A DNA stretch of 64,000 bases from Paraspadella gotoi (Eukaryota > Chaetognatha), in the NCBI GenBank assembly GCA_051294375.1, contig CM119264.1, forward strand, positions 11,383,832 through 11,447,831, written 5' to 3'. Under the pieces are notes generated by a model, which was not told the origin of the DNA, ran no database searches, and saw nothing but the letters and a program-made list of their open reading frames with translations. Below, piece by piece: positions 13,069-27,000 of the stretch. How positions within the stretch are numbered: position 1 is the first letter of the stretch; every line of letters starts with the position of its first letter. The translations under genes and the position numbers were made by a program.

Positions 13069-13970
13069 AATAATAATCAATCACCCTGGGTACGAAACCT
13101 TCGTAACCATACAAGTCGTTTTCAATTTGTTATTTTTAATAAATATTATAAAATTATAAATAATATTCTTTAAAGTGTTAAATGAACCCACTGTTTGCCT
13201 CACGTCTTTTCGAAAACCCGAAGGAAAGGCGGGTGGAACCTGTGAAAGTAGGATGGTTGATGCGGTGAGGAGAGAGAAAGAGGGCGAGCGTTTCAAGGTC
13301 GAGAGTCGAGAACCGACGCTCAGACGGACAGACGGACAGACGGACGCCCTAATTGACGGCGTCTAAACGAAGGCCAATCCATTTGGTTCCATGAGATTCC
13401 GTGAGATTCGATTTATTTCTTTCTCGTCCGTCCGGTTCTTTTTTTTTTTTATTTATTCTACTGTATCCTTACGAATCAATTTTAGGGTTTTTCGTGAACT
13501 TTTGCTTAGTTTAATTATATACAATTATACATTGCTGTCAGATTCTTGTAACGCAACTCCAAAGAATTCAACTCCACCCTGATTTTAGTTTGACCAGTTT
13601 TTGCTTTGAGTTTTTATGTAAACAATAAAGAAAGAAAGGGATCAGTTGCTCTTTCGGTCTCGTTTGAAACGTTTTGCTTCCTGTTTACCCTTTTATTTGT
13701 ATTTTTATTTGAACCTCTATTTACTAGAATTAGGCCAATTAGTATCGTCAGGAATTACTCGTAGCTAGTAATAAGACAACACAGCTAAATTTGTTCGTTT
13801 TTTTTCTTTAAATTCTAATCCTTAAAAATCAGTTCGATGGAATTTCATTCGATTCTACACGATTCCAACCGATTCCAGTCAGAATCGAAATGAAGGGCGG
13901 AAAAACGCGCGAAGATCATTAGAGAATTGGCCGCTTCGATGATGCAGAAAGAAAGAGAAAGAGAGAGAGT

Positions 13971-15157
13971 GATCATTCGACCCTAAACCTATATTCTCAT
14001 ATACTTTTCGCTCATTCGCACGATGACTCACGGAACAATTTTCTTGAACCTTTACGAAGATTCACGTTCTCATCCCTGAGATCATCACCTGTTCCGGTTT
14101 CACAACATGCAAGTTGCAACTGTTACGCTTTTTTCCTTTTCCATTCTGACATCTTTCTCGCCTTAACTTCCCTTTTCTCTCTTTCTCCTCCACCGCCGAT
14201 TCTTTCTCTCTCTTTGTGATCGTCTTCTATCTTCTTTCCAACCGGATTCTTTTCCTATTCTTTTTTTATTTTCTAATTCCTTTTTTTCTTTCTTTTCCCT
14301 TTATCATTTCCCCTCCTTTTTTCTCATGCGCTTGCTCTTCTTTCCACTTTTTTCTTCGCCCTCTGAACCCCTTTTGAATTTTACAAAATGTATAACTTTA
14401 TAATATTTTCATGTTCTTATTTCTACTCTTATCAGCTCTAGCTTTCCATCTGCAATCCGTTTTTGCAGAAAAGAAAAATTATCAGCTCTTGCTGGAAAGA
14501 TGGAAGCGTGGTATTTCTTGAAAAATAATAAGAGGATTCGTCCCACTCATTAAATAAAATATATATCCTCCCATCAATATTTTTATTTTAAATAATTAAA
14601 TGACGAAACAAAAATATGAAATGAAAATGAAATGAAAGTTTCTTCATGGTTTCCCGTGTAGCAACGATCCTGATATCTTAAAACCTCTTCACTTTTTCAT
14701 CTCAATCTTTCTCATCTTTTCTTCGCAATTATTTTACGCACAGATCTTCTCCCCCGCCGTCCTTCTCTTATTTCATTTTCTATTTTACAACAACCCCCGC
14801 CCTACCGCCATTTCTTCCCCTCCCCACCCCGCCCCCCCCTACAATGCCCACAACTCGACTCCGCGCGCCGAGGAAGTCATAAACGTTCAAGGCTGATGAT
14901 ATTTAGGCATCGCGCGAAAAATCATCGGGAAAAAGGCGCCGGTGATTAGCGCCCACCTCGAGCGCCGAGAGCGCCGCCAGCTCCGCCGTCAGTCTCGTCA
15001 CGCCCGCCGACGACGCCGCAAAGCGAAGCTCTGGCCAAAAAATCATCAAGTGACAGCCAAGGATACGCCTCAGCGCCGGGCGCGGAGAGAATGAGTTATG
15101 CGTTTGAAAACTTGTGGGTGAAGATTCCAGGCCAAGGGTGAGGGTTTACGAGACTGA

Positions 15158-15223
<66 letters not shown>

Positions 15224-17273
15224 TAGATAGAGATAGAGAGGGAAAGTTGAATCGCTTAACGGTTAACCTCAGATTTATTTCGTTGCTATTTTTTGTGGAT
15301 TCACTCCAGCAGTTTGAGCTATTAATTCATATTTAATTAATTTTTACTAACTTTTTGTTAATTATCTAATAGTTAGAACAAACTTTCAAATTAATTTTTT
15401 TACTTTATCCGTAATAACGAAGTATAGGTATTAAAATCCGATTGCTAAAGTATTGTCGGCGGAAAGACTAAAAGGAAAAGAACCTCAAAGAATCGGGGTA
15501 AGAGATCTGGCGGAAATGTAGCGGAATGTAGGTAATGGGCAGCGACTCATGGGGCGAGAGAAACAGAAGTGCGAATTGGGAGCGAAGGGTCAATGGTTTT
15601 CGAAGGGCAAAAGGGAAGGGTCGCAAGGCGGGGTGGGGAAAAAGTGAAGGTTGGGTGGGAAGAAGTGTGAGTTCAGAGAAAAGTCAAATTATCTTTTGAA
15701 AAAACGAGAATTTAACTAAAGATGAAAGAACAAGAAAGAAATGAAAACTTCCCCGAAGACTCAATTCTTTCCTTTCAGATTGATGTCAAATCACTGACAA
15801 TATGACAAAAATCATAGTCACTTTTCATTTAATATGACAAATGCTATTCCTATCTATGACACGTTTATATTCGAACAGTCGTGACAAAATGTAATATTTC
15901 AATGGTTGAAGATAAAAGATAAACCGGACAGTGACGAGCGGATGGAAAGGTTTCATCGATGAAAAAAAAACTGGACGGATGAAATGAAATTGTTGAATGG
16001 ATCACTGATCACTGATCAGTCGCAAAGGCCAATCGCATGGAATGGAAAAAAACCGCGAAGGAAAAAAAAATGATCCGACCTCGCTGTCCGACGCAAAGTC
16101 GTTGGGTTGAAATAAGTAGGAGCGCGAGAATCGGGTCAGGTCTTTCGGGAATTCCCGCGTATGGAGTTTATCGAGGATCGCCTAGGAGGTCGTTCATTGA
16201 TTAGCGTCATGGGACGTTTCCTAGTTTTTAAAGACTCGTTTTAGTTACGCTTTGAAATATTCATTACGGCCATGGAAACTATCCGAAAATACTAGAAAAG
16301 TTAATTAAACTAATAAACTGGATTAAACGACAAACAAATGTCGCTTCTGGTTCCCTTTTGTCTTGATCGATGCTCGACGCACCGCGATTCTCTCTCGCTT
16401 AATTATCTCCTTTGGGATTCGTTTGCGATCCGCGGGGATTTCTGGCCGGCTGCTGGCATTGCATAATACGGAGCAGTGTCGATGGCGAGAACGCGGAGGA
16501 ATGAGGGAAAAGGGAAAATGGGCTCAACGAAGATGGAAAGGGTAACGTCCTATTGAATTATAATAGAGAACATAAAGCTTGACTTTCGTTTCAGTTGATT
16601 AATCATATGAAGTCTCGTTTTTTTTCTCGCCTTTCGTTCCGCAATTGGAAAAACGCCTTGCGTCGTCGTTCAATCACCTCGGAAACGAAAGAATAAAAGT
16701 CCGGATTTATTATAAAATACGGCCTTCTTGAGGCAAAAATAAACAAAAAAGGCAATTCGATAAAAAAAATCCTCCCTTGGGTTCGACCCTCGCCGATTTC
16801 CAGAGAGAAGGGAGATTTCAAATTCCTCGCACTGGCTTATTGATCAAGTCATTGGGGTCATCGGCGTCATTTAGTCATCGAGTCATTTAGTCATCGGTGA
16901 AGCGTTGAGAGTCGTTGGCGGAGCGTTGGCGTCATTGATAAATCGCGAAAAACATGAGGAAGTACAAGACGACTAATCCTTGAGCGAATAACTTTCAACG
17001 ACGATAACATCGAGAAGCAAGACGACAAGTACAAAAAACAACAGCACAACCCGCGTTGGTATATCGAGGGCGACAAACTCGAAATCAATAAACAGTGAAC
17101 TCTTTCGTCCTTTCACATGGTTAGCAATCTGCCAAAACTGGAGCCAAGTTTAGATCACCGACGGAGAAATCACAACGACGTAGACAACGACGACAACGGC
17201 GTCGACGTGAGGTCGTTCCGCCTCGTGTGAGGGATGGTCGATGGGCGTGGCTCACTGAGAAAGACAAAGAGGC

Positions 17274-17317
<44 letters not shown>

Positions 17318-19909
17318 GCACTCCGAACAACCTTCGTACAAAGGTTTTCACAGAGAGAAAACGCAGCAAAGATTAAGAAGATCATTTAAGGAGGAGATAG
17401 TGATACGCAGAGATTAAAAAACTTTAATCAGGAAAGTCGAGGTGGAATATTGTTTAGGACTTAGACTATGTAGTCACTTTCGAAATACTAAAATACCTAA
17501 CGAAATAAAGGCCATGGTTAAACATTCTTTATTAAAACGAAAAATGTACTTTATAGTATTATAAAAACAAAAAATCTTATAACGTGTCAACCTGTCAGAG
17601 AGCGTTTTAACTTTTTAACTCAAGGTAAGTACTACTAACGTTTTTTTCCACAGCAACGAGCACAGAAAAGGTTGAGGTTAGCGGAAAAGGAAAAAAAAAG
17701 GAAACAACGGAGAAAAAAGATGACGTCGCGGGAATTTCAGCGGCGGAGGCGGCGGCGGCGGTTGGCGGCGGGCAGGCGGAGGGGTGGGAGGAGATGGCCA
17801 ACGCCGTTCTTAAACCCGCTAATGCTCCACGTCTTGTTAACGAGGCGTTAATGAAGTTTCCTGTATTGCGTGGGATTTCTCACGTCGTTAAACCTTATCG
17901 AAACGTTGGTAATCAATTGATTGCATGTGAATAAGGTAAGGAGAAAAAAATGTTTAATTGAAGTAAACCGTGGTTTTCAACGAAAAGAGCCGGGGAAAAA
18001 TAGAAAGAGAGAGGCGAGTCGGCGAACGGCGCGACGCCCTTGACCGATGAGAAGAACGAACGAATGTGAAATAAACAAACGAACAAACGACTCGGCGCGA
18101 GAAGGAACCGAGAAAGAGGAAGCGAAGAGAAGACAAGCGGAAGGAGAAGCGGAAACGGAGAAGGAAAAGCGACGCGAACTACAGAAGATCGATTGCTCTT
18201 TTTCTTTATCGTCGAGAGCAGTTCCAAAAAGCGCACCGAAGGATGGAACCGAGGCTGGGAAATGTCGGACAGACGGACTGAGAAGGAAGGAAGGGAGAAG
18301 AGGGAGAGAGGGAGAGAGAGACGGTCCAAACTCGTCATCGTCGACGCCTCCGTCGCGTCAGAGTTACGCCCTCACCGTTCATTACTTGGTGGGCGTGGCG
18401 GAGAGCGGAGTGATAGAAGGAAGAGGGGGCGGAGGACGAGGGGATGAGGTGGGGGCGGTGTGGGGAGATGAATGTGGAGAAGGAGGTGGAGGGGGTAGAA
18501 AGGAGGTCAGAGGGCGGAGAGGTCGAGCAAGACGAAGGGATAGAGTTAGATCGGAGGTTCTGACGAAAGGTTGTTAGACTATGAGCAACTTTGAAGGGTC
18601 AGGTCGGATTGTGGTAATTTAAAACATTAAGATGACCTATTCTTGCATCGAGATGTGGTTATTTAGGGTGTTAAGGTGCTATGCCTATGGTGGATTTTTA
18701 TGATTGTCAATAAATATTAAACGCATTTTTTATTTTAAAAAGAAGAATGAATTATTTTATCTATCGTTATGATCCCAATTTTATTTTTTAATAAGCACAC
18801 GTATTTATATTTTCCAGAAAAATAGCGAGATGCACTATTAGTATCCTAGTGGTAAATCATTGTTAGGAGAAATGAGAGAAAAAAGGCGTAGGAAGGGAGA
18901 GAGGACGGACGACGACGACGACGACGACGGACGACGACGACGACGAAGGTCGATAACAGCGACGAGAACGAAAGAATAGAAAATCACGAATGACGATGAA
19001 GACGAATAAAACTCCTAAACTATTAACAACATGCAAAAAATAAAAATTCATCAACTACTGAAACGACGACAACGATTCGTCGACGACGGAAACGACAGGG
19101 TAACGACGTACGAAGACGACGACGACGACGAAAAGAATTAAAGCCAACAGTTGTAGAGAAAGTTTGAATTGAGGTTTTAGAAACGCATGAAATTTGTATT
19201 TACAGAGAGCGAAAAAACTACGACAATTGTAGTTGACTCAAGTTGACTCAAAAAAGTGACGATGACGACGATGACAAAGTGCGACAGTGACGACGACGAC
19301 AAGAGGGACGACAGTGACGACGACGTAAGTGCGAAGAGAATACACGTGATGGGTTGTAAATCGCGCTGTCGCAAGGACCCGATTCGAAATAGTAAAGGGA
19401 AAAAATAAGAGAGAAAATGTGAGAAAAAAGTGGGCGAGTCTTGACCTTTGACCTTTCGACTTCGACGAAGTGAAAATAGAAACGAGAAAAAAAGTAAAGA
19501 AAGTGAAAAAAAAAAAAGGATAGAATAAGGAGCAGCCTGCGAAGAGAGAAAAGAAAGCGAGAAGAGAGCGGAGAGAAAGAAAGTCGAGTCGAAGAAAAAA
19601 GGACAAGAGAAAACAACGTTTGTTTTTTTATTTATTTGTACGTAGCTATAGATAGCGTAGCGCTACATATTCAAGATATTTATTTCTTAATTATTATTTA
19701 TTGGTTTTTTTTCTTGATATGTTTTAGAATTTTTGATGTTTTATTTCTCAAATGTGGCGGTTTTAACGAAGGGATAAATTTCTCGAGAATATTTGAAGTG
19801 GAATGAAGGGGAAAAAAAGAAGGCAAGAAAGAAAACGGTATAGAATTTAGAACTAAAAAACCGGCTCCGCCCACTTAGGAGAGAGAGAGAGAGAGAGACT
19901 AGAGAGAGC

Positions 19910-19974
<65 letters not shown>

Positions 19975-20459
19975 CCGATACTACTACGAAATAAAAGAAA
20001 AAAAAAAAAGGACGCTAAAAATATCGAGGGAAAGAGAGTAGCGACGATGAAAGAATTAGATTCTCTTGTCTCTCTTTCTTTCTCTCTCACTCCTTTCGTT
20101 TCTCTCGGCGGCTTCGGATTAAAAGCATCCGCCGGTTTTAATGATCCGTCGGTCTGTCGGTCCGTCGGTCTCGCGGTCGTCGGTCGCCAGCGGCTCGTGA
20201 TGGTTTTCATAATGACATTGAGCATTAGAGATTGAATGATGATTTTCGAATGGTGCTATCATGACGCTAATCATGGCGCTTCGGTTCTGCCGCGCACGCG
20301 GATACTACTCGCTCGCTCTTTCGCGTCGCTCTTTCGATGGGCTCTCTCGCTCGCTCGCCGGCCTGAAGCGCGAGCCGGTTCGGACGGCGACGCCTGCCGA
20401 GCGAGCCGCGAGAGCCGAACCGAGATCTTTCCCAGTCTCTCGCGAACTTCACGTTTTTT

Positions 20460-20532
<73 letters not shown>

Positions 20533-20909
20533 TCTGCTCTCTCTCTCTCTTCTCTCGCTCTCTCTCTCTCTCTTATTTCTATCTCTCGCTTTGGCGCGAT
20601 TCGCCTGCGCAGCCAGAGACAGATCAAACGTCGATGATCCGTAAAGACGAGAGTTCGATAGACGCTCCAGGGGAGGAGACGGGGTGACAACTCAGGATCG
20701 AATGTGAGACGAGAGAAGTAAAGCGAGTTGTGACACAATTTGATGCTTTCATTATCCAATCTAATTTTAACTCATACGTAATTTTCACTTAGATTCAATT
20801 CTATCACTGAGTTTGCGATATGCCAAAGCTAATAATCTACAACGGTTCAAAGTTTCTCTTTTTTTTTTCTTTTTTTTCTTCTTTTCTTTCTTTCTTTCTT
20901 TCTTTCTTT

Positions 20910-20946
<37 letters not shown>

Positions 20947-20991
20947 TTTCTTTCTTCTTTCTCTATCTTTCTCTCTCTCTCTCTCTCTCTC

Positions 20992-21032
<41 letters not shown>

Positions 21033-21105
21033 CTTTCTTTGAAATTCTTCTTTCTTTCTTCTTTCTTTCTTTTCTTTCTTTCTTTCTTTCTTCTTTCTTC
21101 TTCAC

Positions 21106-21185
<80 letters not shown>

Positions 21186-21575
21186 TCATCTCTTCTTCTC
21201 AAATTTGTCAACTTTTTTTCTCATTGGTGTTCGCACTTTCCCGGCTATGATCCAATTTCTCTTTCCTTTTCTTTTTTTTTCTCTGTCAGCCTCCAAGCCA
21301 TTAGCACCTCCCGCCTCCGGCATTACTGTCCCTCTCTCTCTTTTTCTTTTTTCTCTCTCTTTCTCTCTCTTTCTTCTCCGCCAAACTTTTCTTTTGTCTT
21401 CTTCTTTTCTCTGGTATATTTACCTTCTCTCAGTTTTTGATTGGTTTTTCCGCGAACCAATCAAGTTTAGTCGCTTGTCGCACTGCGTGGCGCCACCCAG
21501 TCCCCCCTCAATGTCCTCTTCTCTCTCTCTCTCTCTCTCCTCTCTTTCTCTCTCTCTCTCTCTCTCCTCCTCTCT

Positions 21576-21611
<36 letters not shown>

Positions 21612-22178
21612 CTCTCCCTCTCCATTAACAATTTAACTCAGTTAATTATTTCGGTTGTCACGCGCTCGAATCTTTTAAAATTCCCAACACAAATTAATCT
21701 TCCACTCGTTTTTAGCGAAATTGACCTATCTCAATCTTCTTTTGTATTTTAGACGACAATAAATCAATTAATAATCAATCAAATCAAATCAGAGTAATAG
21801 GTAATCTGATAGTTTAAATGTTGAGTTACGTCGCACGCTCTTGTTTATTCTGCTGTCGGGTTTGTTCGCTAAAAAGGAGGCGAGACCGTCCAGCTCTTTC
21901 AATCATATCGCGACGCCCGTCGTGTCTATACCGGCGCCAAATCCTCTCTAGCGGCGCCAAAATCATTGCACCAGCCGGCGTCGCAACTCGCTTAACGACT
22001 CCCTCGTCTGCTCGAGGGCCTCGTTCTCTCTCTCTCATCGGAGTTTTGACCTCCGCTCGAAGCTTTTTAATGGCTTATCGACGAGATCAACGAGATAACG
22101 GACCACTTAATGGTTATTCTCGCTGCATTACTAGCTCCTAACAAGGGCGATATCAACTCCAGTTAAGGCCACTCAACC

Positions 22179-22239
<61 letters not shown>

Positions 22240-22270
22240 CTCCTCTCTCTCTCGTCTCTCTACTCTCTCT
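13971..22270 (+). repeat. Large duplicated segment, copy A (direct)
   Basis: First of three copies. 13971 to about 21620 corresponds to copy B (22836-30517) and, inverted, to copy C (30543-38213). 21612-22270 extends beyond the shared unit and is mirrored at 22296-22830. Its left edge lies in a GA tract. Inside are a GC-rich patch (14860-15110), GA tracts (15164-15240, 19880-19970), GAC trinucleotide runs (about 17277-17315 and 18906-18950), a GC-rich CpG-dense patch (20120-20450), CT tracts (20464-20575, 20965-21030, 21115-21182, 21520-21620, 22180-22270) and CTTT tracts (20860-20960). No complete gene is recognised. Confidence 0.93.
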
Positions 22271-22295
22271 NNNNNNNNNNNNNNNNNNNNNNNNN
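22271..22295. other. Assembly gap, 25 N, at a hairpin centre
   Basis: Sits in a CT tract with mirrored sequence on both sides, so it marks a join rather than a measured gap. Confidence 0.99.
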
Positions 22296-22830
22296 TTTGA
22301 TATCGCCCCTTGTAGGAGCGTAATGCAGCGAGAATAACCATTAAGTGGTCGTTATCTCCGTTGATGCTCGTCGATTAAGCAATTAAAAAGCTTCGAAGCG
22401 GAGGTCAAAACTCCGACGAGAGAGAGAGAACGAGGCCTCGAGAGACGAGGGAGTCGTTAAGCGAGTTGCGACGCCGCTGGTCAAGATTTTGGGCGCCGCT
22501 AGAGAGGATTTGGCGCCGGGTAAGAACGACGGGGCGTCGCGATATGATTGAAAGAGCTGACGGTCTTCGCCTCCTTTTTAGGAGACAAACCCGACAGCAG
22601 AATAAACAAGAGCGTGCGACGTAACTCAAATTTAACTATCAGATTACTATTACTCTGATTGATTTTGATTGATTTTAATTGATTTATTGTCGTCTAAAAT
22701 ACAAAAAAGATTGAGATAGGTCAATTTCGCTAAAAACGAGTGGGAAGATTAATTTGGTTGGGAATTTTAAAAGATTCGAGCGCGTGACACCGAAAATAAT
22801 TAACTGAGTTAAATTGTTAATGGAGAGGGA
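22296..22830 (-). repeat. Inverted copy of 21612-22165
   Basis: Reverse complement of the tail of copy A, with small indels. It ends inside a short GA stretch where copy B begins. No gene is present, although the same unresolved open frames appear in both arms. Confidence 0.92.
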
Positions 22831-22835
22831 GAGAT

Positions 22836-24022
22836 GATCATTCGACCCTAAACCTATATTCTCATATACTTTTCGCTCATTCGCACGATGACTCACGGAA
22901 CAATTTTCTTGAACCTTTACGAAGATTCACGTTCTCATCCCTGAGATCATCACCTGTTCCGGTTTCACAACATGCAAGTTGCAACTGTTACGCTTTTTTC
23001 CTTTTCCATTCTGACATCTTTCTCGCCTTAACTTCCCTTTTCTCTCTTTCTCCTCCACCGCCGATTCTTTCTCTCTCTTTGTGATCGTCTTCTATCTTCT
23101 TTCCAACCGGATTCTTTTCCTATTCTTTTTTTATTTTCTAATTCCTTTTTTTCTTTCTTTTCCCTTTATCATTTCCCCTCCTTTTTTCTCATGCGCTTGC
23201 TCTTCTTTCCACTTTTTTCTTCGCCCTCTGAACCCCTTTTGAATTTTACAAAATGTATAACTTTATAATATTTTCATGTTCTTATTTCTACTCTTATCAG
23301 CTCTAGCTTTCCATCTGCAATCCGTTTTTGCAGAAAAGAAAAATTATCAGCTCTTGCTGGAAAGATGGAAGCGTGGTATTTCTTGAAAAATAATAAGAGG
23401 ATTCGTCCCACTCATTAAATAAAATATATATCCTCCCATCAATATTTTTATTTTAAATAATTAAATGACGAAACAAAAATATGAAATGAAAATGAAATGA
23501 AAGTTTCTTCATGGTTTCCCGTGTAGCAACGATCCTGATATCTTAAAACCTCTTCACTTTTTCATCTCAATCTTTCTCATCTTTTCTTCGCAATTATTTT
23601 ACGCACAGATCTTCTCCCCCGCCGTCCTTCTCTTATTTCATTTTCTATTTTACAACAACCCCCGCCCTACCGCCATTTCTTCCCCTCCCCACCCCGCCCC
23701 CCCCTACAATGCCCACAACTCGACTCCGCGCGCCGAGGAAGTCATAAACGTTCAAGGCTGATGATATTTAGGCATCGCGCGAAAAATCATCGGGAAAAAG
23801 GCGCCGGTGATTAGCGCCCACCTCGAGCGCCGAGAGCGCCGCCAGCTCCGCCGTCAGTCTCGTCACGCCCGCCGACGACGCCGCAAAGCGAAGCTCTGGC
23901 CAAAAAATCATCAAGTGACAGCCAAGGATACGCCTCAGCGCCGGGCGCGGAGAGAATGAGTTATGCGTTTGAAAACTTGTGGGTGAAGATTCCAGGCCAA
24001 GGGTGAGGGTTTACGAGACTGA

Positions 24023-24088
<66 letters not shown>

Positions 24089-27000
24089 TAGATAGAGATA
24101 GAGAGGGAAAGTTGAATCGCTTAACGGTTAACCTCAGATTTATTTCGTTGCTATTTTTTGTGGATTCACTCCAGCAGTTTGAGCTATTAATTCATATTTA
24201 ATTAATTTTTACTAACTTTTTGTTAATTATCTAATAGTTAGAACAAACTTTCAAATTAATTTTTTTACTTTATCCGTAATAACGAAGTATAGGTATTAAA
24301 ATCCGATTGCTAAAGTATTGTCGGCGGAAAGACTAAAAGGAAAAGAACCTCAAAGAATCGGGGTAAGAGATCTGGCGGAAATGTAGCGGAATGTAGGTAA
24401 TGGGCAGCGACTCATGGGGCGAGAGAAACAGAAGTGCGAATTGGGAGCGAAGGGTCAATGGTTTTCGAAGGGCAAAAGGGAAGGGTCGCAAGGCGGGGTG
24501 GGGAAAAAGTGAAGGTTGGGTGGGAAGAAGTGTGAGTTCAGAGAAAAGTCAAATTATCTTTTGAAAAAACGAGAATTTAACTAAAGATGAAAGAACAAGA
24601 AAGAAATGAAAACTTCCCCGAAGACTCAATTCTTTCCTTTCAGATTGATGTCAAATCACTGACAATATGACAAAAATCATAGTCACTTTTCATTTAATAT
24701 GACAAATGCTATTCCTATCTATGACACGTTTATATTCGAACAGTCGTGACAAAATGTAATATTTCAATGGTTGAAGATAAAAGATAAAAACCGACAGTGA
24801 CGAGCGGATGGAAAGTTTCAATCGATGAAAAAAAAACTGGACGGATGAAATGAAATTGTTGAAGGATCACTGATCACTGATCAGTCGCAAAGGCCATCGC
24901 ATGAATGGAAAAAAACCGCGAGGAAAAAAAAATGATCCGACCTCGCTGTCCCGACGCAAAGTCGTTGGGTTGAAATAAGTAGGAGCGCGAGAATCGGTCA
25001 GGTCTTTCGGGAATTCCCCGCGTATGGAGTTTATCGAGGATCGCCTAGGAGGTCGTTTCATTGATTAGCGTCATGGGACGTTTCCTAGTTTTTAAAGACT
25101 CGTTTTAGTTACGCTTTGAAATATTCATTACGGCATGGAAAACTATCCGAAAATACTAGAAAAGTTTAATAAACTAATAAACTGGATTAAACGACAAACA
25201 AATGTTCGCTTCTGGTTCCCTTTTGTCTTGATCGATGCTCGACGCACCGCGATTCTCTCTCCGCTTAATTATCTCCTTTGGGATTCGTTTGCCGATCCGC
25301 GGGGGATTTCTGGCCGGCGCTGGCATTGCATAATACGGAGCAGTCGTCGATGCGAGAACCGGCGGAGGAATGAGGGAAAAGGAAAATGGGCTCAACGAAG
25401 ATGGAAAGGGTAACGTCCTATTGAATTATAATAGAGAACATAAAGCTTGACTTTCGTTCAGTTGATTAATCATATGAAGTCTCGTTTTTTTTCTCGCCTT
25501 TCCGTTCCCGCAATTGGAAAAAACGCCTTGCGTCGTCGTTCAATCACCTCGGAAACGAAAGAATAAAAGTCCGGATTTATTATAAAATACGGCCTCTTGA
25601 GGCAAAAATCAAACAAAAAAGGGCAATTCGATAAAAAAAATCCTCCCTTGGGTTCGACCTCCCGATTTCCAGAGAGAAGGGGAGATTTCAATTTCCTCGC
25701 ACTGGCTTATTGATCAAGTCATTGGGGTCATCGGCGTCATTTAGTCATCGAGTCATATAGTCATCGGTGAAGCGTTGAGAGTCGTTGGCGGAGCGTTTGG
25801 CGTCATTGATAAAATCGCGAAAAACATGAGGAAGTACAAGACGACTAATCCTTGAGCGAATTAACTTTCACGACGATAACATCGAGAAGCAAGACGAACA
25901 AGTACAAAAACAACAGCACCAACCCGCGTTGGTTATATCGAGGGCGACAAACTCGAAATCAATAAACAGTGAAACTCTTTCGTCCTTCTCACATGGTTAG
26001 CAATCTGCAAAACTGGAGCCAAGTTTAGATCACCGACGAGACAATCACAACGACGTAGACAACGACGACAACGGCGTCGACGTGAGGTCGTTCCGCCTCG
26101 TGTGAGGGATGGTCGATGGCGTGGCTCACTGAGAAAGACAAAGGCATCGACGACGACGACGGACGACGACGACGACGCGACGACGACGGGCACTCCGAAC
26201 AACCTTCGTACAAAGGATTTTCACAGAGAGAAAACGCAGCAAAAGATTAAGAAGATCATTTAAGGAGGAGATAGTGATACGCAGAGATTAAAAAACTTTA
26301 ATCAGGAAAGTCGAAGGTGAATATTGTTTAGGACTTAGACTATGTAAGTCACTTTCGAAATACTAAAATACCTAACGAATAAAGAGCCATGGTTAAACAT
26401 TCTTTATTAAAACGAAAAATACTTTTGTATTATAAAAACAAAAAATCTTAAAACGTGTCACCTGTCAGAGAGCGTTTTAACTTTTAACTCAAGGTAAGTA
26501 CTACTAACGTTTTTTTCTCACAGCAACGAGCCAGAAAAGGTTGAGGTTAGCGGAAAAGGAAAAAAAAGGAAACAAACGAGAAAAAAGACTGACGTCGCGG
26601 GAATTTCAGCGGCGGATGGCGGCGGCGGCGGTGGCGGCGGGCAGGCGGAGGGGTGGGAGGAGATGGCCAAGCCGTTACTTAAACCCGCTAATTGCTTCAC
26701 GTCTTGTTAACGAGGCGTTAATGAAGTTTCCTGTGATTGCGTGGATTTCTCACGTCGTTTAAACCTTTATCGAAACGTTGGTAAATCAATTGATTGCATG
26801 TGAATAAGTGTAGGAGAAAAAAATGGTTTAATTGAAGTAAACCGTGGTTTTCAACGGAAGGAAGAGGGAGGAAAAATAGAGAAAAGAGAGAGGCGAGTCG
26901 GCGATACGGCGCGACGCCCTTGACGATGAGAAGATACGAACGAATTGAAATAAACAAACGAAAACAAACGAACTCGGCGCGAGAAGGAACCGAGAAAGAG

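Larger units (their letters stand above)
11134..13970. other. AT-rich intergenic sequence
   Basis: No gene recognised. It contains AT-rich TTAATTAA-type sequence (11390-11610), a GAAA then AAAT tetranucleotide tract (about 11915-12070), a GA microsatellite (12545-12581), a near-perfect palindrome (12991-13068) and a short GAC-like triple at about 13321-13345. The 5' side of the fucosyltransferase (from 11134) shows no obvious core promoter. Confidence 0.65.

Noticed and set aside
14940-15110. Arg-rich open frame in a GC-rich patch of the duplicated segment
   Set aside because: The reading differs between copies and no basic-region or zinc-finger pattern holds; this is probably GC-rich non-coding sequence.
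17654-17934. Coding-like frame in copy A after a CCACAG acceptor (ending GNQLIACE then stop)
   Set aside because: The frame is not preserved in copies B and C. The two-to-one consensus at the aattgcttccacg site shifts the reading and brings an early stop, so the long frame probably results from sequence errors in copy A.
20461-21250. Many long Ser/Leu, Phe/Leu or Arg/Glu open frames here and at other GA/CT or CTTT tracts in the window
   Set aside because: They are direct translations of simple repeats, are open on both strands at once and contain no domain.
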